From Verrucomicrobium spinosum DSM 4136 = JCM 18804 (lineage in GTDB: Bacteria; Verrucomicrobiota; Verrucomicrobiia; Verrucomicrobiales; Verrucomicrobiaceae), in the NCBI RefSeq assembly GCF_000172155.1, contig NZ_ABIZ01000001.1:6171105-6235104 (forward strand): a stretch of 64,000 nucleotides of DNA, given 5' to 3'. Position numbers and translations under genes: made by a program. The notes below the pieces were generated by a model. The model saw only the letters and a program-made list of their open reading frames with translations, made no database searches and was not told the origin of the DNA. Below, in pieces: positions 57,220-64,000 of the stretch; the stretch's first letter is position 1, and every line of letters starts with the position of its first letter.

Positions 57220-57687
57220 CTACCTCCCCCGCCCCACCGGCACAAACCGCAACTTGGTCGCCAAGACCTCGTCATGCTCGGACTCCGCCCACGGCCCTTT
57301 TGACGCTTCGCGGACATAACCGAACACCTGCCAGAAGGACGGACCTTCATCCGCTGCCGCCTGTGCCCCCAGACGAGTCGCCCCTGCCGCGATGCGATAC
57401 GGTGCGGCGTACATGAACTTCACATCCAGCACAAAGTCCCGGTCCACGCGAAAGACCTCCGTGCCCGTCAGGACAGAGTCGCTCTCCGGCCCCCGCGGTG
57501 GCGAGAGATGCTTCAATCCCGGGAACGACTTCTTGAGATGCGCGCGCAGGGCGGGATCGGGCAGCGCAGCCAATCGGCTCCGGTAGGCGGCCTCCCGTTG
57601 TTTGACATCGCCAGACGTTGCCGACCCTGCACAACTGGCAAGCAACACCGGCAACAGCCACACCATCCAATGCCATGCAGACCTCAT
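57220..57687 (-). CDS. Hypothetical lipoprotein
   Basis: 155 residues from the ATG at 57687, where RSAWHWMVWLLPVLLASCAG gives a clear lipobox (LLAS/C). The mature domain of about 130 residues matches nothing I recognise. Divergent from the FGE-like gene. Confidence 0.7.
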   Translation of the reverse strand: MRSAWHWMVWLLPVLLASCAGSATSGDVKQREAAYRSRLAALPDPALRAHLKKSFPGLKHLSPPRGPESDSVLTGTEVFRVDRDFVLDVKFMYAAPYRIAAGATRLGAQAAADEGPSFWQVFGYVREASKGPWAESEHDEVLATKLRFVPVGRGR

Positions 57688-57801
57688 AGGAAGGCATCTC
57701 AACAGATAGCCACCTGCTTGGCAAGAAGTTGCCAGATGAAGTTTTTCTGCGGCCCTATTTTATCACTTTTCAGTTTGGCGACTTCGACTAGCATCCCGCG
57801 C

Positions 57802-59373
57802 ATGCGACTCCGCCTCTTGACTGCGAGCCTCCTGCTGCTTGGCACCGCATTGCGTGCCGCCGACCCCGCCCCTGCCCTGAGCCTTGAGCTTGGCAAGGGT
57901 GTGACGCTCCCCGTGGTGCTCATTCCCAAGGGCACCTTCATGCAAGGCTCCCCCACAGACGAGGCCGACCGGGGGAACGATGAAATGCAGCGCTTCGTGA
58001 ATCTCACGAGCGACTTCTATCTAGCGAAGACTGCCGTGACCGTGGAGCAGTTTGAGCGGTTCGTGCAGGAGACCGGCTACCGCACCGAGGCCGAGAGCGG
58101 CCCCAGCGGCGGCTTCGGCTGGGCGGGAGACACCCTCGTTCAGAAGAAAGAATTCACCTGGAGGAATCCCGGCTTCACCCAAGCTCCAGACCATCCTGTC
58201 ACGATCATCACCTATCCCGATGCGGAAGCGTTCTGCCAGTGGCTCTCTAAAAGGGTGAAACGCAAGGTCACGCTGCCGACCGAGGCGCAATGGGAATACG
58301 CCTGCCGCGCTGGCACCACCACCGCCTGGCACAACCTCGGTGACGAAGCCGCAAGCAACAGCATCGCCTGGCACAAGAAGAACGCTGGCAACCAGACTCA
58401 TCCCGCCGCCAGCAGCTCCGTGAACCCCTGGGGCCTGCACATCGGCGGCAACGTGGCCGAGTGGTGCCTGGATTGGTACGGTCCTTATGAGTCCGGCCCG
58501 CTCACCGATCCGGTGCAGACGAATCAAAATCTCTCGGATAAACCCCGCCGCGTCCTGCGCGGTGGCTCCTGGTCCCGCGATCCCAAGAACACCCGGAGCG
58601 CCGCCCGCTACCGTGCGGATGCCCGCAGCCGCAATGCTGACATCGGATTCCGCGTGCTCTGTTCCGTGGCAGAGGTCACCCCCCCTCCCGCCCCCAAATC
58701 AGCTCCGTCCCCCGCTGCCACAGGCGGCCTCCTGCCCCGCATGGATGGCGGTTCAGAAACCTCCGTGGGTCGGCCTTCAGCGCCGGTGACCTCGTCTCAT
58801 CCCGCCCCGCCAACGACTTCCCACGATGCCCAAGCCCATGGCACGACACCCACCGAAACCAAGGGCGGACCTTTCGACCTCCTGGTGGGGTTCATGTGCC
58901 TCCTTTGCCCGCTCGTCGTGATCAGCCTTGTGATCTGGCTGGTAGTGCGTGCGGTCAAAAGCAAGAACCAGGGCGCGCCGCCACCCGTTCCCGGATCACG
59001 TGGGGGCAGGACCGCCGGAGCCGCCCTGGCAGATGCCCTCCAGCAGCCCTCCGGTTCAGGCCGTGGCCCGCGCATCCGCCTCGTCGAGGACGGTTTCTGG
59101 ATCCTCGTCGATCTCGCTCGCGGCAGCACCGTCCGCTATGTGTACCGACCCCACGGCGGCATGGATGTGAGCGGCCAGGTCCAGTATCAACCCGGGCCGG
59201 ATGGGCAATATGTGTACACGGGAGCGAAACCCGAGAGCGTGCGTGTGACGGAAGCAGGGGGCCAGCCGATGGACGACGCCTTCGTGTACGACTCTGACAA
59301 TCGCGACACCCGGCGCGACAATGCATTTGACCGGGACGACAATCGTCCCCCCACCTATCCCTCCGCCTACTAA
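57802..59373 (+). CDS. FGE/SUMF1-fold protein with a C-terminal membrane anchor, non-FGE type
   Basis: 523 residues from the ATG at 57802, which opens on a signal peptide (RLRLLTASLLLLGTALRAAD). The FGE-sulfatase fold runs about 40-290: LIPKGTFMQGSPTDEADRGNDE, AVTVEQFERFVQETGY, VTLPTEAQWEYACRAGT, GGNVAEWCLDWY, RRVLRGGSW...IGFRV. The two catalytic Cys that true formylglycine-generating enzymes carry between GGSW and GFR are absent (no Cys in that stretch), so it does not activate sulfatases. A Pro/Ala linker, one transmembrane helix (VGFMCLLCPLVVISLVIWLVV) and a small cytoplasmic domain follow. Confidence 0.85.
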   Translation: MRLRLLTASLLLLGTALRAADPAPALSLELGKGVTLPVVLIPKGTFMQGSPTDEADRGNDEMQRFVNLTSDFYLAKTAVTVEQFERFVQETGYRTEAESGPSGGFGWAGDTLVQKKEFTWRNPGFTQAPDHPVTIITYPDAEAFCQWLSKRVKRKVTLPTEAQWEYACRAGTTTAWHNLGDEAASNSIAWHKKNAGNQTHPAASSSVNPWGLHIGGNVAEWCLDWYGPYESGPLTDPVQTNQNLSDKPRRVLRGGSWSRDPKNTRSAARYRADARSRNADIGFRVLCSVAEVTPPPAPKSAPSPAATGGLLPRMDGGSETSVGRPSAPVTSSHPAPPTTSHDAQAHGTTPTETKGGPFDLLVGFMCLLCPLVVISLVIWLVVRAVKSKNQGAPPPVPGSRGGRTAGAALADALQQPSGSGRGPRIRLVEDGFWILVDLARGSTVRYVYRPHGGMDVSGQVQYQPGPDGQYVYTGAKPESVRVTEAGGQPMDDAFVYDSDNRDTRRDNAFDRDDNRPPTYPSAY

Positions 59374-59406
59374 TCCCGTCCTTCAGGTCGTCGCTTCGCC
59401 CCTCTC

Positions 59407-62073
59407 GTGGAAGCCTTCGTCTTCGACGCGGATCCCCGTCTTCCGCACCTTGCCGCCCGCAGTGCCCGCAGCCTGCGGGCGGCCGGGTTTGAGAAAATCA
59501 CCCTCCGTCGTGCGGGGAGCCCCCCACCAGGTCTCACTGGATCGGGGCCAGTGTTCCTGCTCCGCGCCGGGGCGTGGTTGCGCCACCCCGCCCACTTTCA
59601 AGCTCCGCCGTTTCATCCCGCCAGCCACCCCGTGATGGCGGTGGGACACATCGCAGGCACTGGCCCGGCGGAACCCTGGTCGCGGTTCTTTGAAACGCAC
59701 GGCGGGGACTTCTCCACCGCGGAGGAGCTTCCTCCTTGTGTATGCGAGTGGTTCGATGCAGCAGCCGTTGCCATCGGACTGGCCGAGGCCCGGCTCACCG
59801 CGAGCCCGCTGCCAGTGGCTGCAGCGCTCAAGTCGCCGCGCATCTTCCACTGGTCTCCCCTGGATGCCGGGTTTGCCCCGGGACTCCGCTGTCTCCAGAT
59901 CGTCACCAGCCTCCAGCACGGCGGCGCAGAGCGCATCGCCTGGGATCTCGCCCAGGAGCTTCCGCGGACGGGCATTGCCACGCGACTCATCGCCTTGGGC
60001 AAACCCTTGCGCCGTACCCTGCCAGACCTCCCCGGCACTCTCGACCTGAGCCAATATGATCGGGCCACCCGTGCGGAGCGCCTCCGTATCGCGGCGCATC
60101 ACTTCGGAGCCGATGTCCTGCATGGTCACCTCATTGACCAGGAGGACATGCAACTCTTCAGCGCCTCTGGCATCCCTCTGGCCACGACCATTCACAACAC
60201 CCGGGCCGCCTGGCCTATGGGTCTGGAATCCCTCCGTGCCGAGGACGCCGGTCTGCTCATCGCCTGCGCCCAGACGGTGGAGCGTGAACTGGCAGAGCTG
60301 AAGCTGCCGGTGCCCCTGCGCACGGTTTGGAACGGCATCTCCATGACGGAGTATGCGGGCAATCAAACGCCCGCCCCTGCCAGGGATGAGTTTATGCTCG
60401 CCTGTGTGGCCAACCCCCGCCCGCAAAAGCGCCTTCACCTCCTCCCTGCGATTCTCGCCGCCACCCAACAGGCCTTCAATCGCTACGGAGTGAAGCGCCA
60501 GGTCCGCCTCATCCTGGCGGGCGAGGCCTCTCCACGCAGCCCCAGTGCGCTGGAGTGTTATGAGCGGATCCGTCAGGAAGCCGCCAGACACGGCGTGACC
60601 TCAGCCATCACCTGGACACACGGGGCCCTCGACACCAAGAGCGTGCTGACCCAGGCCGATGCCGCCATATCTTGTAGCGCCTATGAAGGCCTGAGCCTCG
60701 CTCATATGGAAGCCTTGGCCATGGGGCTGCCGCTGATCTCCACCGATGCAGGCGGCACCCGGGAGCTCGCTCCCGGCAATCCAGCCCTGACGCTCCTGCC
60801 CCTTGATGCCGCCCCCACTGATTTCGCCGAAGCCATCCTCGCCCTCATCCAATCGCCCCCAGCGTCCGGCGTCGAAGCTGTAGCACGAGACTTTTCCACC
60901 CACCACATGTCCCGACGGGTGGGCTGGCTGCTCCAGAGTCTGGCCACCCAGTCCGCCTCGCCCACAGGCAAAGGCATCCTCTTTGTCACCAACAACCTCT
61001 CGACCGGCGGAGCCCAGTCCTCCCTGCGTCGCCTGGCTCTGTCGCTACAGGCACAGGGCGTACCCGTCACGATCGCCCTGCTCCAGGAGTATCCAGAGCA
61101 TCCCACTCCGGGGCGAGCGGCTCTGGAACAGGCCGGCATTCCCTTCATCGTGCCGCCTCCAGCGGGCACCATCGATCCCGCCATCGCGGTGCGGCAGATC
61201 CTGGACAACGTGGCGGCCGCCCCTCCCGCCACCCTCGTGTTCTGGAATGCCATTCCGGTTCACAAGATCCTCTTTGCCGACGTTGTCTGGTCCGCCCGCA
61301 TCTTTGATGTGAGCCCGGGTGAGATGTATTTCGCCTCCCTGGATCGCTATTTCCTCAACACCCGCCCCGGCCTGCCCGTTCGTTCCGCCAGGGACTATGG
61401 TCAGCGGCTCAGCGGGGTGATTGTTAAATACCAGGACGAGGCGGAAAAGGCCCAGCAGGTTCTAGGAGCGCCCACTCACGTGGTGCCGAATGGAGTCCTC
61501 CTGCCCGAGCCCCTGCCACCCCGCCCCGTAGCGCCAACACCCTTCGTATTCGGCACGGCTGCGCGTCTCAGCCCGCAGAAGCGGCTCGGCGACTTGCTGG
61601 AAGCCTTCCGCATCGCCTTGCTCGAGTTGCCCCCATGTGAACTCCACATCGGGGGTGGCCCTGAGCACGATGGCGCGGAGCATGTGGCAGAACTGCACCG
61701 GCTCTCCGAAGGCCTGCCCGTCGTCTGGTGCGGAGAGCTGACCGACCTTCGGCCGTTCCACGCCGGTCTGGATGCCTTTGTCATGATTTCAGAACCAGCC
61801 GGATGCCCCAATGCCTCTCTGGAGGCCCTGGCCGCCGGGTTGCCCGTGGTGGCGACGGATTTCGGTGGTGCCCGGGAGCAGGTGATCCACGAGCAGACGG
61901 GCTTGCTGGTCCAGCCGCGAGACGCCGCTGCGCTGGCGGCGGCCTTGGTCCAGATAGCCACCGAGCCAGATCTCCGCCTCCGTTGCTCGGCAGGGGCTCG
62001 CGCTCACATTGCGGCCAGCTTCACCCTGGAGCGGATGTTGTCCGCCTATCGCCGGGTGCTGCTGGGGGACTGA
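59407..62073 (+). CDS. Tandem GT4-type glycosyltransferase
   Basis: 888 residues from a GTG at 59407; no strong Shine-Dalgarno is seen. Two GT-B glycosyltransferase modules in one chain: the first, about 165-530, with LQIVTSLQHGGAERIAWDLA and the E-x7-E region SAYEGLSLAHMEALAMGLPL; the second, about 535-885, with ILFVTNNLSTGGAQSSLRRLA and SEPAGCPNASLEALAAGLPVV. Before them lies an N-terminal region of about 160 residues of unknown type. It probably adds two sugars in an envelope polysaccharide or glycolipid pathway. Confidence 0.88.
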   Translation: MEAFVFDADPRLPHLAARSARSLRAAGFEKITLRRAGSPPPGLTGSGPVFLLRAGAWLRHPAHFQAPPFHPASHPVMAVGHIAGTGPAEPWSRFFETHGGDFSTAEELPPCVCEWFDAAAVAIGLAEARLTASPLPVAAALKSPRIFHWSPLDAGFAPGLRCLQIVTSLQHGGAERIAWDLAQELPRTGIATRLIALGKPLRRTLPDLPGTLDLSQYDRATRAERLRIAAHHFGADVLHGHLIDQEDMQLFSASGIPLATTIHNTRAAWPMGLESLRAEDAGLLIACAQTVERELAELKLPVPLRTVWNGISMTEYAGNQTPAPARDEFMLACVANPRPQKRLHLLPAILAATQQAFNRYGVKRQVRLILAGEASPRSPSALECYERIRQEAARHGVTSAITWTHGALDTKSVLTQADAAISCSAYEGLSLAHMEALAMGLPLISTDAGGTRELAPGNPALTLLPLDAAPTDFAEAILALIQSPPASGVEAVARDFSTHHMSRRVGWLLQSLATQSASPTGKGILFVTNNLSTGGAQSSLRRLALSLQAQGVPVTIALLQEYPEHPTPGRAALEQAGIPFIVPPPAGTIDPAIAVRQILDNVAAAPPATLVFWNAIPVHKILFADVVWSARIFDVSPGEMYFASLDRYFLNTRPGLPVRSARDYGQRLSGVIVKYQDEAEKAQQVLGAPTHVVPNGVLLPEPLPPRPVAPTPFVFGTAARLSPQKRLGDLLEAFRIALLELPPCELHIGGGPEHDGAEHVAELHRLSEGLPVVWCGELTDLRPFHAGLDAFVMISEPAGCPNASLEALAAGLPVVATDFGGAREQVIHEQTGLLVQPRDAAALAAALVQIATEPDLRLRCSAGARAHIAASFTLERMLSAYRRVLLGD

Positions 62074-62216
62074 TGCAGAGAATCCACGGAACGCCCGCCT
62101 TTCCTGTTGGCTGATTTCGGGCAAATCTGCTTAAAAAAAGTCAGTTTCCGCCCCCGAGTCCGTTTTCTGCCATCTCCCTTCCCCGAACCGTTCCCCGGCT
62201 CCTCCCTCTCATCACC

Positions 62217-63134
62217 ATGCAACGTCGCGATTTCCTCTCCACCACCCTGGCCACGCTCGGTGCCAGCGCCCTCCCCGCTCTTGCCACCGGCCCCGTCAAC
62301 CGGCCTGGAAAATCCCGCATGATGCTCGGCCTGGCCGCCTATTCCTTCCGTGAATACTTCAAGTGGATGCGGGGCAAGGAGCAGAAGCCCAAGGACGGCA
62401 AGCCGCAGTGGGAGGTCTCCGATTTCATTGACTACTGCGCCGATCAGAACGTCCCCGGCGCAGAACTGACCAGCTACTTCTTCCCCCCTGATGCCACGGC
62501 GGCCACCATGCTGGAGGTCAAGCGTCGTGCCTACCTCCGGGGCGTGAGCATCACCGGCACCGCTGTGGGCAACAACTTCGCCCTGGCCAAGGGCAAGGAA
62601 CTGGATGACCAGATCGCCGACGTGAAGAAGTGGATCGACTTCGCCGCGATCCTCAACGCCCCGCACATCCGCGTCTTCGCTGGCAATCCGAAGAAGGACA
62701 TGAACTTCGACGAGGCGCTGGCGAATTGCATCGCCGCCTACCAGGAGTGCCTCGACTACGCCGGCACCAAAGGTGTCTTCCTCGGCATCGAAAACCACCA
62801 TGGCCTCGTGGCGGATCCGGCCAACCTCATTAAGATTATCGAGTCGGTGAAGAGCCCGTGGGCGGGGATCAACTTCGACAGCGGCAACTTCAACACCGAG
62901 GACCCGTATGGCGACCTTGAAAAGATCGCCCCTTACGCCATCAATGTGCAGCTCAAGATGCGGGTGAAGCCCAAGGGCAATCCCGAGGGCACACCGAGCG
63001 ACATCCCCCGGGTGCTGAAGATGTTGCGCGATGCCAACTACCAAGGATGGTTCACCCTCGAGTTCGAAGAAAAGGAGGATCCCTTTGTGGCCGTGCCCAA
63101 GATTCTCAATGACCTCCGCCCCCGCCTGGGCTGA
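62217..63134 (+). CDS. Tat-exported sugar phosphate isomerase/epimerase-like TIM barrel
   Basis: 305 residues. The Tat signal QRRDFLSTTLATLGASALPA carries an RRDFL twin-arginine motif. The body is an AP-endonuclease-2/xylose-isomerase-like TIM barrel: GLAAYSFREYFKWM, VPGAELTSYFFPP, LGIENHHGLVADP with a metal-binding Glu and His, WAGINFDSGNF with a metal-binding Asp, and a final FTLEFEEKEDP strand with Glu. Metal-dependent isomerisation or epimerisation of a sugar is likely. The MFS gene downstream may import the product. Confidence 0.9.
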   Translation: MQRRDFLSTTLATLGASALPALATGPVNRPGKSRMMLGLAAYSFREYFKWMRGKEQKPKDGKPQWEVSDFIDYCADQNVPGAELTSYFFPPDATAATMLEVKRRAYLRGVSITGTAVGNNFALAKGKELDDQIADVKKWIDFAAILNAPHIRVFAGNPKKDMNFDEALANCIAAYQECLDYAGTKGVFLGIENHHGLVADPANLIKIIESVKSPWAGINFDSGNFNTEDPYGDLEKIAPYAINVQLKMRVKPKGNPEGTPSDIPRVLKMLRDANYQGWFTLEFEEKEDPFVAVPKILNDLRPRLG

Positions 63135-63223
63135 GTGACTGGTAGTATGTCCATTTTGCTGCCTGGGTACGGTTAAACGAGACCCCGGCAGCCCCCTCCC
63201 CACCACAGATCAACCACCCCTCC

Positions 63224-64000
63224 ATGTCCACAGCTCCCAAGCTCACCACCACCCAATGGCTCATCTGCTTCATCGCAGCCTTGGGCTTTGCCTTCGATAT
63301 CTACGAACTGCTGATGCTGCCCCTCATCGTGGGCCCGGCATTGCAGGAGCTGATCGGGGCCGCTCCCGGCACCCCTTTGTTCAACGCCTGGGTGGGCAAG
63401 CTGTTCTACATTCCGGCCATTGCCGGCGGTATCTTCGGGCTGCTGGGAGGTTATCTGACGGACCGGCTCGGTCGGCGGCGGGTGCTCACATGGAGCATTC
63501 TTCTCTATGCGTTCTCGGCCTTTGCCGCGGGCTATTCCACCAGTGTGGAGATGCTGCTCGTGTTCCGCTGTCTGGTCTTCGTTGGTGTTTGCGTGGAGTT
63601 CGTCGCCGCGGTTGCGTGGCTGGCTGAACTCTTCCCGGATCCGAAGCAGCGTGAAAAAGTGCTCGGCTACACCCAGGCCTTCTCCTCCATCGGCGGCCTT
63701 CTCGTGGCCGTCGCCAACGGGCTCTGCATCAAGTACTCCGCCAGCTTTCCGGCCATTCATTTCCCAGATTTTCTCAGCAGCATTTCGGGTGGCAATGTCG
63801 TGGCAGACGAACACGCTGCCTGGCGCTACACCTTGATGTCAGGCCTGATTCCTGCCATTCCCCTGATCATCATCCGCCCCTTCCTGCCCGAATCCCCTGC
63901 CTGGGCGAAGAAGAAGGCTGAAGGCACGCTGAAGCGCCCGAGCATCGGCGAACTGTTCACCCCGGAACTCCGTCGCACCACCTTGGTCACCACCGCCATG
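63224..64000 (+). CDS. MFS transporter, cut by window edge
   Basis: 259 codons with no stop before the window end. The start at 63224 fits the family (TQWLICFIAALGFAFDIYELLMLPLIVG). Motif A between helices 2 and 3 reads GGYLTDRLGRRRV. Six hydrophobic segments are visible before the central loop. It resembles sugar-porter or metabolite:H+ symporter MFS members; substrate unknown, though the preceding sugar-isomerase-like gene suggests a carbohydrate. Confidence 0.92.
   Translation, partial: MSTAPKLTTTQWLICFIAALGFAFDIYELLMLPLIVGPALQELIGAAPGTPLFNAWVGKLFYIPAIAGGIFGLLGGYLTDRLGRRRVLTWSILLYAFSAFAAGYSTSVEMLLVFRCLVFVGVCVEFVAAVAWLAELFPDPKQREKVLGYTQAFSSIGGLLVAVANGLCIKYSASFPAIHFPDFLSSISGGNVVADEHAAWRYTLMSGLIPAIPLIIIRPFLPESPAWAKKKAEGTLKRPSIGELFTPELRRTTLVTTAM

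Noticed and set aside
57802-59373. The FGE-fold protein considered as the activator of the neighbouring sulfatase
   Set aside because: It lacks the catalytic Cys pair and the only sulfatase in the window is a short decayed remnant.

Overview
The window looks like a chromosomal segment of a Verrucomicrobiota member, most likely Verrucomicrobiaceae-like (Verrucomicrobium, Roseimicrobium or Prosthecobacter relatives). The grounds are: the four-gene 'Verru_Chthon' pilin-like cassette, a Minf_1886-family protein (a family I recall as restricted to Planctomycetes/Verrucomicrobia), a giant beta-strand-repeat protein with a PEP-CTERM tail, an LpxC-FabZ fusion with LpxA, and GC-rich coding throughout. 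All family names come from reading the translations; no searches were run.

Left part (1-29 kb): an OmpA-like envelope protein cut by the window edge, a solitary ParB/sulfiredoxin-like protein, then a minus-strand block of about 26 kb. It begins with a 6247-residue surface protein (27703 to 8960) and continues with Verru_Chthon cassette proteins A, B, C and D (8884 to 1910). B, C and D carry type IV prepilin N-termini, and A has a PilX-like N-terminal helix. The tight spacing suggests the cassette exports, assembles or anchors the giant protein. The giant is built from three roughly 4-kb super-repeats plus a roughly 1.1-kb tail module that follows copies 1 and 3.

Middle (29-50.5 kb): a solute-binding-protein / histidine kinase / NarL-type regulator operon, a GY-rich repeat protein, lpxC-fabZ and lpxA (lipid A), an HNH nuclease, two PilT-type ATPases, tRNA-Glu(UUC), waaA overlapping rsmD, a rhomboid protease, a YfcE-type phosphoesterase, an M16 peptidase, the Minf_1886 protein, glnS, a SUI1/YciH-like factor and a secreted alpha/beta hydrolase. 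This is mostly core cell-envelope and translation machinery.

Accessory region (50.5-57.2 kb): palindromic intergenic repeats, short orphan genes, a GH99-like secreted protein, a decayed sulfatase start, and a decayed lipocalin-like secreted protein with a frameshift and a stop. Two orphan minus-strand genes are each flanked by their own inverted repeats, in an arrangement like integron gene cassettes (attC R'/R'' half-sites). This is the most hypothesis-rich part of the window.

Right part (57.2-64 kb): a lipoprotein, an FGE/SUMF1-fold membrane protein lacking the catalytic cysteines, a tandem glycosyltransferase, a Tat-exported sugar-isomerase-like TIM barrel, and the start of an MFS transporter that runs off the window.
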